Under the pieces are notes generated by a model. That model was not told the origin of the DNA. It ran no database searches and saw nothing but the letters and a program-made list of their open reading frames with translations. Shown here piece by piece: positions 35,165 to 44,082 of a stretch of 64,000 nucleotides of DNA. The DNA is from G963677085 sp963677085 (GTDB lineage Bacteria; Planctomycetota; Planctomycetia; Pirellulales; Thermoguttaceae), in contig CAXXFH010000005.1 in the NCBI GenBank assembly GCA_963677085.2, forward strand, positions 124,001 through 188,000, given 5' to 3'. The translations under genes were made by a program, and so were the position numbers. Each line of letters begins with the position of its first letter. Position 1 is the stretch's first letter.

Positions 35165-36742
35165 ATGTTGCGAATCACCATCGATGGTCAAGAAGTCGAC
35201 GTTTCGGAAGGCGCCACGCTATTGGCCGCCGCTCGGACGTTGGGGATCGAGATTCCCACGCTCTGCTATCGCGATGACGTTGCGCCGTCGACCTCCTGCC
35301 TGGTGTGCTTGGTGAAGGTGGCCGATTCCGGGCGTTTCGTGCCGGCGTGCGGCACCCCGGTGCGCGACGGCATGGTCGTCGAGAGCGAGACCGAAGAAGT
35401 TCACCAAATGCGGCGTTCGGCGCTTGAACTGTTGTTGAGTGAGCATTTGGGCGATTGTTTGGCGCCGTGTTACTTCGCGTGTCCTGCGCGGATGGACATT
35501 CCGAAGATGCTTCGAGCGATTGTGGCCGGTCGGCTGGCCGATGCGATCGCCACGGTGAAGGCCGACATTGCCCTGCCTGCTGTGCTGGGACGTATCTGTC
35601 CGGCACCGTGCGAGAAGGTTTGTCGCCGACGCGGGGCCGACGGGGCGGTGGCGATTTGCCGGCTTAAGCAGTTCGTGGCCGACGCGGATCTTGCCGGTGC
35701 AACGCCGTATCAACCCGAGTGCGAACCGGCCAGCGGCCGTCGGGTGGCCATCGTGGGCGCGGGACCCGCGGGCCTTAGTGCTGCGTATTATCTTGCTCGC
35801 CAGGGCCACGCCTGTACGGTTTTCGAACAAAACGGGCAGGCCGGTGGCCGTTTGCGCAGCGAAACGACCGACGAAGAACTCCCCAGGGAAGTGCTCGATC
35901 GAGAGATCGGCACCGTGCTGCAACTCGGCATCGAACTTAGGACGAACACCCGAGTGGGTGACGATGTAGTGTTCGAGTCGCTTCGCGAGGAGTTCGATGC
36001 CGTGCTTTTGGCTTCCGGAGCGGAGGCCGCCGCCGAAGCACCTGACTGGGGACTTGCGATGGTCAAACGCGGCGTAGACGTCGAAAAAAAGACCTATCGT
36101 ACGAATCTCACGGGTGTGTTTGCCGCGGGCAACGCTACCCGTGGGCGTGGGTTGATTATTCGTAGCGTGGCCGATGGGAAGGAGGCTGCCGTTGCGATCG
36201 GGCAGTATCTTGGCGGGCAGGAAGTCCTCGGGGCCGAGGAGCCTTTCAACACACGCATCGGTCCGTTGGAACCGGACGAACTTGCCACGGTGGTTGGCCA
36301 CTATGGACATGCTCCGCGGCGCGAACCGACCGATGAACGAAACGCCGGGTACACGCCTGAGGAGGCTGTCGAACAGGCTGCCCGATGTCTGCATTGCGAC
36401 TGCCGAGCAGTCCGCTCGTGCAAACTCCGGCAATTTGCCGAACAGTATGGTGCGAATCCACGCCGGTTCCAGGCATCGCGGCGACGGCTCGAGCACGATG
36501 TCGAACACGATCAAATAATCTTCGAGCCGGGCAAGTGCATTAACTGCGGGTTGTGTATTGCCATTGCCAGCAAGGCAAGCGAACCGCTGGGGCTGACATT
36601 CGTAGGGCGGGGATTCGATGTGCGAGTGGGGGTACCGCTGAGCGGGTCCATGCGCGAGGCGCTGCAACGCGTGGCCGCGGAATGTGTCGAGGCTTGTCCC
36701 ACGGCCGCCTTGGCATGGGCCATTGACCGCTTGCCAGGTTGA
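35165..36742 (+). CDS. 2Fe-2S/FAD protein, GltD-like but apparently without an NAD(P)H domain
   Basis: A 525-residue cytoplasmic protein. Residues ~1-80 are a NuoG/HydA-type [2Fe-2S] domain with cysteines in TLCYRDD, TSCLVCLVK and PACGTP. Residues ~95-170 are the GltD N-terminal iron-sulfur domain (DCLAPCYFACPARMDIP, ICPAPCEKVCRRR). The FAD fold follows (VAIVGAGPAGLSAAYYLA), then DAVLLASG and GVFAAGNATRGRGLIIRSVADGKEAA. The usual inserted NAD(P)H-binding fold (GGGNxAxD) between these last two is missing. The C-terminus has a ferredoxin-like CINCGLC and CVEACP. It probably takes electrons from the NuoEF fusion rather than from NADPH. Confidence 0.85.
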   Translation: MLRITIDGQEVDVSEGATLLAAARTLGIEIPTLCYRDDVAPSTSCLVCLVKVADSGRFVPACGTPVRDGMVVESETEEVHQMRRSALELLLSEHLGDCLAPCYFACPARMDIPKMLRAIVAGRLADAIATVKADIALPAVLGRICPAPCEKVCRRRGADGAVAICRLKQFVADADLAGATPYQPECEPASGRRVAIVGAGPAGLSAAYYLARQGHACTVFEQNGQAGGRLRSETTDEELPREVLDREIGTVLQLGIELRTNTRVGDDVVFESLREEFDAVLLASGAEAAAEAPDWGLAMVKRGVDVEKKTYRTNLTGVFAAGNATRGRGLIIRSVADGKEAAVAIGQYLGGQEVLGAEEPFNTRIGPLEPDELATVVGHYGHAPRREPTDERNAGYTPEEAVEQAARCLHCDCRAVRSCKLRQFAEQYGANPRRFQASRRRLEHDVEHDQIIFEPGKCINCGLCIAIASKASEPLGLTFVGRGFDVRVGVPLSGSMREALQRVAAECVEACPTAALAWAIDRLPG

Positions 36743-36875
36743 GAAAGCCCCTTAGAGCAAGCCATTCTGAAGCGACATAGCGCATACCTCGACTGTCGCA
36801 GCGCTGTCGACGCTACGTATCGCGGAGTTCGCGCGGTGCCGTACCCGCAATAGCATCGCGCGAAAGATGGATCGT

Positions 36876-37508
36876 TCAGGATCCCAACGTGTCGCAATCC
36901 TGGTAGTGTTTCAACTCGACGACCACACGAACAAGCTCGGCCAGTGAGCGTGCATCGAGCTTTTTCATGATATTGGCTCGTCGCAGTTCCACGGTCCGCA
37001 AGCCCATTTCCAATTGTGAGGCAATGACCTTGTTTGGCGTACCGTCGACAAGTTTTTCCATCACGATCTTCTCGTGAGGAGTGAGTCGTGCCATCCGCTC
37101 TTCGAGTTCGGCACGGCGTGTTTCGATTGCGCGTCGCTTGCGGTGCCACTCGATCGCCCGGGCGATATTCTGCCACAGTTCCTGCTCAGAAAACGGTTTC
37201 TGGAGGAAGCCACTGGCACCAGCCAGCAAGGTGGAGACGGCAGTCGGGACATCGGCCTCGTCGGAAACCACAATCACCGGAAGACTGACTTCCTCGCGTT
37301 TGAGCACATGCGGCAAATCCATGCCTTGCGTTCCGTTGGCCGCGGTATCGGCAACGACGCAACCGTACCGGGAACGATCAAAGTGTTCGAGAAAGTCGAT
37401 CGCCGATGAAAAGGATTCAACGGCCATGTTTTTCGAGCGTACCAGGGCCTCGACGCAATTGCGCGCGACCGTGTCACCGTCGACAACGTAGACGACCGGT
37501 TCATTCAT
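36876..37508 (-). CDS. FixJ/NarL-type response regulator
   Basis: A 210-residue two-domain regulator. The receiver has YVVDGD (first acidic residue D10 kept, the next one replaced by Gly), the phospho-acceptor D54 in CVVADTA, S82, and K104 in FLQKPF. Residues ~140-205 form a LuxR-type HTH (LTPHEKIVMEKLVDGTPNKVIASQLEMGLRTVELRRANIMKKL). This is the FixJ layout, used for oxygen or redox control in other bacteria. No kinase is adjacent. It converges on the redox operon's last gene, 133 bases away. The Gly at the Mg-binding position may weaken phosphorylation. Confidence 0.85.
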   Translation of the reverse strand: MNEPVVYVVDGDTVARNCVEALVRSKNMAVESFSSAIDFLEHFDRSRYGCVVADTAANGTQGMDLPHVLKREEVSLPVIVVSDEADVPTAVSTLLAGASGFLQKPFSEQELWQNIARAIEWHRKRRAIETRRAELEERMARLTPHEKIVMEKLVDGTPNKVIASQLEMGLRTVELRRANIMKKLDARSLAELVRVVVELKHYQDCDTLGS

Positions 37509-38323
37509 TCAGGTAATTTCCTCCTGCCCAAAGGTAACGCATTGGAGACCATAGTGCCTCCTTAGCGCGCATCGTTTAGCAAGATGCCACGGCAAACACA
37601 TGCCCGTGAACCGCTCGTGGTCTCCCGGAAAACGACAACGCTAACATCTCACAAATACCACCGATGGCGTTCCGCATGGATTCACGTTTTGCGACAACGC
37701 GCGTTGGTAGCTTTTTTGGCCTCGTCCTGGGTGTGCCGCCATTCGAGGCTGAGGTGGTAGCAATGCGCGATGTTGACACCGATGCCCTAAGCATACCGAC
37801 CCGACTGCCGTGTCCGTACCCAAAGGAATGAGCGATCGGATCGAGGTGGTTGCGTTTGCGCTGCAACCATCGAGATGGATGTCTTCGGTTGGTCTCAACG
37901 TCTCTTTGCGGGCTACTACCATGCCCTAATCGAATAGAGTTCTATGCTGCCCCGATTCTATTCGTTCGTTAACGTCTTCACGCTATCGCAGAAAAGACAA
38001 GTGGTTAGCGTTGGGTCAACGGAACACGCTTGATTATTCCCGGCGGGTGGATTCAAGTCAACCGCGCCACGGCTGACTCACCTACTGGGGTTATGATCGG
38101 TCGTGGATTTCCACATTTGTCTAAGTGTAAACTGTGAGAAAGGCCACGTTCTAATTCATTGTACGCGCGTTTTGTTTTAATGTGGGCGAAACTGCAAAGA
38201 TTTACCACATGGTAGAATAGCCCTAGAATACACTTTGTCCGGTATGGCGTGATTCCCCCCGTGTGGCTGGCAAGTAGACTTCGGCAAGATCGTTGTCTTG
38301 GGTGGTGTGTTTGTTGTGACCTG
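37509..38323. other. intergenic, no gene recognised
   Basis: About 815 bases separate the stop of the RND gene from the start of the response regulator. It is more AT-rich than its surroundings. An inverted repeat CGAATAGA/TCTATTCG lies at 37931-37964. The short frames on the minus strand have no motifs. Confidence 0.5.
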
Positions 38324-41300
38324 CTATTCGCTTGCCGCGGCATTGCCACCGTAGAGTAGCCAATAGACCACCGGAATCACTAAGAGTGTGAAGAGTGTTG
38401 AAGTCAAGATGCCAAAAATGATTGCCCAGGCAAGGCCGGAGAAGATCGGATCGAGGGTAATCACCCAGTTGCCGAGTAGGGTTGTGCCGGCAGTAAGCAA
38501 AATAGGGCGAGTTCTTACGGCAACACTCTGGATTACGGCTTCCCGCAAGGAAAGGCCTTCGGCTTGGCCGTGGTGAATGAAGTCGATTAACACTACCGAG
38601 TTACGAACGACGATGCCGGCCAAGGCAATCATACCAATCATTGCCGTTGCAGTAAGGAATACGGGGTTAGGGTATTCACTGGCGCCTACCGGGCGGTTCA
38701 CAATGACATTGAGCAACCAGAAGCCCGGTAGAATCCCGATTAAGGTGAGCGGAATAGCAAGCATAATCACGATCGGTAACATTCGTGAGCCGGTCTGAAA
38801 CATCAGGATCACAAAAATACCAAGCAAGGCAGCTCCGAAGGCCAGGCCCAGATCGCGGAAGACGTCGAGCGTGATCTTCCACTCTCCTTCACCGGCCCAT
38901 TGGACCGTATAACCCGCAGGCATCGACCACGGATCGTTGCCGCCAGGGCTGAGCCAGGTTCGTTCGCCGACGGGCCGAGGCGGCGCGGCCGGTTGCGGCG
39001 ACATGCCATCGGCTTGGCGATCCATTTGGATGTCAATGATCGCATCGGCCGGCGGACGACCGGCCACTTCGCCGTAGACATAAACCACTTGCTGCAAATT
39101 CTTGTGGTAAATGGTCTTGTCTTCTACCAGGGGTTGGCCGTCTTCGCTCTTTCGGAAGCGGCCGAGGGCGCCGATCTGCACCAACTGACCCTCCTGGCCG
39201 ATGACGTACATTTCGGCCAGATCGTCAGTGGCCGATCGTTTGGAGCGAGGTAGCCGCAGCTCCACCCAGAGCGGGTCCACTTCGCCCGGCTCCTGCAACA
39301 CAGTTGCGGGCAAGCCGTCGAGAGCCAGTTGAAGTGTTTTGGCGATGTTCTCGGTCGACACGCCCGAAAGGGCAGCTTTCGGTTTGTCGGTTTCGAAAAG
39401 CAGCCGCGGCTGGTTGTCTTCGGCGCTGGTGTCGACATCGACCAGGAATGGCTCGCGTGCCATTCTCGCTTCGACGCGTCGTGCGGCGGCGATCAATTCA
39501 ATATAGGATCCCTGGGGTGGGCCGTAGACCTCCGCGGTAATCGTAGCAATTACGGGTGGCCCCGGCGGCACCTCGACGAGCTTGAGGCGGGCGCCAAACT
39601 GGTCGGCGATTCCGGTCAGGGCGTCGCGAATTCTCAACAGGATGACATGGGACTGCTGTGCCCGTTCGTCTTTCGACGCAAGGTTAACGCGGATATCGGC
39701 CAAGTTAGGTTGGCTGCGGAGGAAGTAATGGCGCACCATGCCGTTGAAGTCCATCGGCGAGGCCAAACCCACGTAGAGTTGGAAGTCGCGGACTTCGGGG
39801 ACCGTGGTCAAGTAGCGAGCCAACTCACGTGTTACTGCGTCGGTGCGCTGAAGCGTGGCGTCTTCCGGCATATCGACGAGAATCTGGAACTCGTTTTTGT
39901 TGTCGTAGGGAAGCATTTTCAAAGGTACCACGCGCAAAGCCATTAGCGACATGGCACCACCAAGCAACACGACTACCATTGCCAGCGTGGCTACAGCCAT
40001 CCACCGATGATTCAGCAGCGGTGTGAACATCGCGCGGCTGATTTTGTAGATGGGGCGCTTGGTTAGATCGTATTCTTCTTCGCCTGCCTTCTCGGTGAGC
40101 TGCCGCAAAGAGACCATCGCCAGCCATGGAGTGATCACAAAGGCCACGATAGTCGAGATGACGACCGTTAGCGGGACGTTCAACGCCATGGGAGCCATGT
40201 AGGGCCCCATCATGCCCGTGATGAACATCAGGGGGAGAAAGCTGGCGATAATGGCCAGGGTCGAGAGAATCAGGGCGGGCCGCACTTCCTGAATCGCCTT
40301 GAGTACCGATTCCCGCGGCGGTAACACGCGCATCGCGAAATAGCGGGCGATGTTTTCCACGTCGGTGATCGGGTCGTCGACCAGAAGGCCGAGTGCCAGG
40401 ATCAACGCAAACAGTGTCACACGGTTGATCGTGTATCCAGCCATCAGGTTAACGAACAACGTGAGGCTGTAGCAGACCGGGATGGCCAGCGCCACGACCA
40501 ATGCCGCCCGCCAACCGATCACCAGGCCGATCAGCCCAATGACGGTGATCACCGCGATCACGAGGCCTTCGACCAATTCGTTGACCTTGTCGTTTGCCGT
40601 TTCGCCGTAATCTCGCGTGATGCGGAAATACACGCCCTCGGGCAGGTGCGACTTCGACAATTCGCGCATGCGCTGCTCGACGTCTTCTGCCACCCAGACG
40701 GCGTTGCTCCCCTTCTGCTTGGCCACGGCGATATGCACGGCTGGAAAGAGAGAACCGTCGGGCGAGTGCGGTTGAGTCGAGGCGGGCAACTCTTGGGGAT
40801 TTACCAGAGTTTCTTCGGCGGGCCCAAATCCGATCCAACTGTAACTATCGGTTTCGGCGGGGCCGTCGCGCACCGTGGCGACGTCGCGCAGGTAAACGGG
40901 ACGATTGCCCGAGAGATTGACGACGAGGTTTTCCAGGTCGTAGGCGTCGCGGATGAATGTTCCCGCATCGACGACAAAGCGTTCGTCCTGTTGATCGAAT
41001 TGCCCGGCGCGGACGTTGACATTGCTGACCTTCAGCGCCTCGGCCACCTGCAATGCCGAGGTTTGTCTTGCCGCCAAACGCACGGGGTCGATTTCGACGC
41101 GAATTCGTCGCGGCCGTCCACCGATAACCCACACGCGGTTCGTGTTGCGAATGGCCTGCAGTTCATACTGTACCTGTTCAGCAATGCGACGCAGACGGTG
41201 GTCGTCGTAGCGGTCGGACCAGAGCGTTAGGTTGACGATGGGAACGTCGTCGACCTCGACCGGCTTGACCACCCACCCCTGTACCCCCGATGGAATGGAA

Positions 41301-41695
41301 TCGACGTTGGACTGCAACTTATTGTAGAGCTTCACCAGGGAGTCTTCGCGGTCTTCGCCCACGTAGAATCGCACGGTGATGATGCACTGCTCGGGTCGCG
41401 ACATGGAATAGACGTATTCGACGCCGTCGATTTGCGTCAGCATCTTTTCCACGCGTGAGGTGATCTTCTGTTCCACCAACGCGGCCGATAGGCCGGGGGC
41501 GTCGACGAAGACGTCGGCCATGGGCACGACGATTTGCGGCTCCTCTTCCCGCGGCGTGAGCATCAAAGCCACGAGCCCAAGTACGAGGGAGACGAGCGTT
41601 ATCAGAATCGCTACGTCGCCTCGAAGAAAAGCCTCAACCAGGCGCGTCAGAGCGGGTGTCGATTGGGTCGATTGGGAGTTGCTGTCGTTGACCAT
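38324..41695 (-). CDS. RND efflux permease (AcrB/HAE1 or heavy-metal type)
   Basis: An 1123-residue inner-membrane transporter. It has one N-terminal helix (LITLVSLVLGLVALMLTPREEEPQI), a first periplasmic porter part (VEYVYSMSRPEQCIITVRF), a block of helices with the proton-relay region (INRVTLFALILALGLLVDDPITDVENI, with the D-D pair), a second porter part and the last helix block (AMIGMIALAGIVVRNSVVLIDFI). The length is normal. The adaptor gene lies 61 bases upstream on the same strand, and no outer-membrane TolC-like gene is present. The substrate is unknown, and the family often exports metals or lipophilic compounds. Confidence 0.9.
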   Translation of the reverse strand: MVNDSNSQSTQSTPALTRLVEAFLRGDVAILITLVSLVLGLVALMLTPREEEPQIVVPMADVFVDAPGLSAALVEQKITSRVEKMLTQIDGVEYVYSMSRPEQCIITVRFYVGEDREDSLVKLYNKLQSNVDSIPSGVQGWVVKPVEVDDVPIVNLTLWSDRYDDHRLRRIAEQVQYELQAIRNTNRVWVIGGRPRRIRVEIDPVRLAARQTSALQVAEALKVSNVNVRAGQFDQQDERFVVDAGTFIRDAYDLENLVVNLSGNRPVYLRDVATVRDGPAETDSYSWIGFGPAEETLVNPQELPASTQPHSPDGSLFPAVHIAVAKQKGSNAVWVAEDVEQRMRELSKSHLPEGVYFRITRDYGETANDKVNELVEGLVIAVITVIGLIGLVIGWRAALVVALAIPVCYSLTLFVNLMAGYTINRVTLFALILALGLLVDDPITDVENIARYFAMRVLPPRESVLKAIQEVRPALILSTLAIIASFLPLMFITGMMGPYMAPMALNVPLTVVISTIVAFVITPWLAMVSLRQLTEKAGEEEYDLTKRPIYKISRAMFTPLLNHRWMAVATLAMVVVLLGGAMSLMALRVVPLKMLPYDNKNEFQILVDMPEDATLQRTDAVTRELARYLTTVPEVRDFQLYVGLASPMDFNGMVRHYFLRSQPNLADIRVNLASKDERAQQSHVILLRIRDALTGIADQFGARLKLVEVPPGPPVIATITAEVYGPPQGSYIELIAAARRVEARMAREPFLVDVDTSAEDNQPRLLFETDKPKAALSGVSTENIAKTLQLALDGLPATVLQEPGEVDPLWVELRLPRSKRSATDDLAEMYVIGQEGQLVQIGALGRFRKSEDGQPLVEDKTIYHKNLQQVVYVYGEVAGRPPADAIIDIQMDRQADGMSPQPAAPPRPVGERTWLSPGGNDPWSMPAGYTVQWAGEGEWKITLDVFRDLGLAFGAALLGIFVILMFQTGSRMLPIVIMLAIPLTLIGILPGFWLLNVIVNRPVGASEYPNPVFLTATAMIGMIALAGIVVRNSVVLIDFIHHGQAEGLSLREAVIQSVAVRTRPILLTAGTTLLGNWVITLDPIFSGLAWAIIFGILTSTLFTLLVIPVVYWLLYGGNAAASE

Positions 41696-41756
41696 GGGCG
41701 GTTGCTTTCTTGCATCGCTTCCAAGGAATCCTTCCAGGCGTTACGGGCGAATCGCA

Positions 41757-42863
41757 TCAGGGTGCGTTCTGCATCACCACGTGTTCTCCGGCACGCAGGC
41801 CACTGAGCACTTCCAAATGTTGGGGATCGCCGTAGCGGCCGGTAGTGATCAGGCGGCGCTGTTTGGTACCGTTGTCTTCGATGACTTCAACGAACTGCAA
41901 TTGGCCGACCCGCTCGATTGTGCCCGTGTGAAGACAAAGATGACGTCGCTCGCCGGTGGGAATGAGCAGGCGGCCGAACATTCCCTCGAAAAGGTCTTTC
42001 GAACGCGGCAACCGTACTTTCACCAGGAACGAACGGCTAGCCGCTTCGGCTTGCGGTACGATTTCGTCGACGACGGCCGGTACCGTTCGATCGCGGGCGT
42101 CGATGTAAACCTTCAGCTCGTCGCCTTCATGAAGGTTGACGGCCAGATGTTCGACAACCGGGACCTCAAGCCGCAGCGAGGTGGGGTCGTAGAGAATCAG
42201 CAGCGGTTCGCCGGGCCGGGCCATGTCGCCTTTTTCCGCCAAACGGTCGACGATCATCCCATCTTTCGGCGCGGTAATCGTTGTATATGACAGCAGCACT
42301 TCCGCTTCGGCGCGGGCTTCCCGGGCGTGCTTCAGCTTGGCGCGTGCGACCTTGACCGTTTCGATGGCCTGATCGAAGGCCTCTTGGCTGATGGCTTTCT
42401 GTTGATACAGTTTGCCAGCTCGTTCGTAGTCGCTATGGGCACGTTTTTCGGCGGCTTCGGCGGCGACCAGCGAGGCCTCTGCCTGGCTGAGTTGGGTTTC
42501 CAGTGCGCGGCGATCGAGCCGGATCAATTCGTCGCCTGCCCGCACGTTGCTCCCGGCACGCACCTTGACTTCTTCGATTGCTCCGAGAACCCGCGAGGAG
42601 ATTTCCGTGCGGCTGGCGGCCTTCAGTGTTCCGACCGCCTCTTCGATCACCTGCTTGCTGATTTCTCGTACGGTGTAGGCGGTCGAGAGTTCCTCGGGCG
42701 AGGCCTTTTCGACGGTGAGTTCGACTTCGGCCGGTTGGATCTTCTCCTCGAACACGCCGGCCATCCAGGCAATGATGCCGATTAAAACCACAAGGAAGAC
42801 AACGGCGGAGCCCAACGAAAAAGCCATCTTGGCAATCGCCGCTAGTTTTATTCGAGCACGCAT
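41757..42863 (-). CDS. RND periplasmic adaptor (MFP/HlyD family)
   Basis: A 368-residue membrane-anchored adaptor. One N-terminal helix (~12-35) is followed by a barrel-sandwich hybrid (GAIEEVKVRAGSNVRAGDELIRLD), a coiled-coil hairpin (~120-190, rich in Ala/Glu/Lys), the returning lipoyl half (TTITAPKDGMIVDRLAEKGDMARPGEPLL) and beta-barrel domains. It forms the bridge between the RND permease encoded next and an outer-membrane channel. The oxidase-like genes lie just upstream on the same strand, 85 bases away. Confidence 0.9.
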   Translation of the reverse strand: MRARIKLAAIAKMAFSLGSAVVFLVVLIGIIAWMAGVFEEKIQPAEVELTVEKASPEELSTAYTVREISKQVIEEAVGTLKAASRTEISSRVLGAIEEVKVRAGSNVRAGDELIRLDRRALETQLSQAEASLVAAEAAEKRAHSDYERAGKLYQQKAISQEAFDQAIETVKVARAKLKHAREARAEAEVLLSYTTITAPKDGMIVDRLAEKGDMARPGEPLLILYDPTSLRLEVPVVEHLAVNLHEGDELKVYIDARDRTVPAVVDEIVPQAEAASRSFLVKVRLPRSKDLFEGMFGRLLIPTGERRHLCLHTGTIERVGQLQFVEVIEDNGTKQRRLITTGRYGDPQHLEVLSGLRAGEHVVMQNAP

Positions 42864-42948
42864 CGGACTTACTCCTTCGAGCCGTTCAACTTGCCATTTG
42901 TTGTGCGCTACTCCCTACCAGCGACGTGCTGGCTAGATCAATACGCGG

Positions 42949-44082
42949 CTATGGCGATTCCACCCTAGAAAAAACGACCTGGGCGACCATCCATCCGATA
43001 ACGCCCAACCCGGCCACGAATACTGCCAGGAAGAGAAGCAGCGGACTCCACTTAACATCGACCGGCTGAGCCATTACGTCGAGCGCGGGGCGGAGCTCCA
43101 GCAGTTGCACTATCTGGCGACTGGTGGCGTTAATCGCTAGCACTACAAATTGCAGCAATCCGATCAAGGTGGCGGTGATCCGCGATGGCATTGCATTGCG
43201 AGTTGCCAGGATCACCAGCCACGGCAGCCCGATTATCGCGCCGGTTGTGAAGGTTAACGCGGCGAGGTTACCACCAAGCATCGTCTCGCGTACGCGTTCC
43301 GACCAAGTGCCAAACACGTACCACGATCCCATCAGGGCGAACCACACGAGGCCCGTGGTGTAGACTTTTACGGCAAAGCCGGGTACCCAGCGCCGGTATT
43401 CTTCAGACTCATGTCGGGCAAACCACGCGGCGTCGACCAGGCTCCAGGCGGCCGTGGTGGTCAGCGCCAGGCCAAACATCATCAGCCAGCGTGGCCAGAG
43501 CGAGGGGTCGGCCACGTTCAGGGCGAAGCCCAACGGTGCGCCGCCCACGCTCGTGGCGCGCCACAGATGGCCCCACGCCTCGACATTGGCCATAAGGCTA
43601 AACCCGTTGGCGAAAAGAAATCCGATGGCGATAAAGCATACGGCCGAGCACCAGCCGATCAGGCGGCGAGTGCCCGACAATGGTGGGCCCTCGTCTCGCA
43701 ACCCCATCGCATAGATGTAAACGCCGTAGTAGGCGGGTATCAGTAGGGCGACGATCGCCATCCAGAACCAGGCCATGAGGATCGTGGCCGGATAAAACAC
43801 TTTGAAGTAAGCCAGTTGGACAAACAGCAGCGGAACGATGCCAAAATTCACTCCAAAGGCGATGATCACCGGCATCTGTCGCATCAGGCGGGTAGCGAAC
43901 CGCCGCCCGTGTGGATTGTTGCGGCCATAGAAAATCATTGCCAGGATCACGCCGGCGTACCAAAGGTTCATGGGTACGCTGTGCAGCGTGAACCCTAGGA
44001 CCTTGAAGAATTGAATGAACCAGTGTGGGGCCGGGATTCCCGCAGCGGAGGCCTGATCGACGAACATTTGCGGATCCATCAT
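42949..44082 (-). CDS. polytopic membrane partner of the CydA-like/cytochrome c protein
   Basis: A 377-residue protein with about nine hydrophobic helices and no signal sequence. It begins four bases inside the upstream gene (ATGA join at 44079-44082), so the two proteins are made together. It contains a conserved-looking HWFIQFFKVLGFTLHSVPMNLWYAG start and several histidines near helix ends (H55 in NNPHGRR, H172 in EAWGHLW) that could be heme ligands. It may be the second subunit of a bd-like oxidase, comparable to CydB in position but not obviously in sequence. Confidence 0.65.
   Translation of the reverse strand: MMDPQMFVDQASAAGIPAPHWFIQFFKVLGFTLHSVPMNLWYAGVILAMIFYGRNNPHGRRFATRLMRQMPVIIAFGVNFGIVPLLFVQLAYFKVFYPATILMAWFWMAIVALLIPAYYGVYIYAMGLRDEGPPLSGTRRLIGWCSAVCFIAIGFLFANGFSLMANVEAWGHLWRATSVGGAPLGFALNVADPSLWPRWLMMFGLALTTTAAWSLVDAAWFARHESEEYRRWVPGFAVKVYTTGLVWFALMGSWYVFGTWSERVRETMLGGNLAALTFTTGAIIGLPWLVILATRNAMPSRITATLIGLLQFVVLAINATSRQIVQLLELRPALDVMAQPVDVKWSPLLLFLAVFVAGLGVIGWMVAQVVFSRVESP

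Noticed and set aside
33284..36667. Two frames of over 480 codons on the minus strand across the NuoEF fusion and the FAD gene
   Set aside because: They are mirror frames. All cysteine and FAD motifs are on the plus strand.
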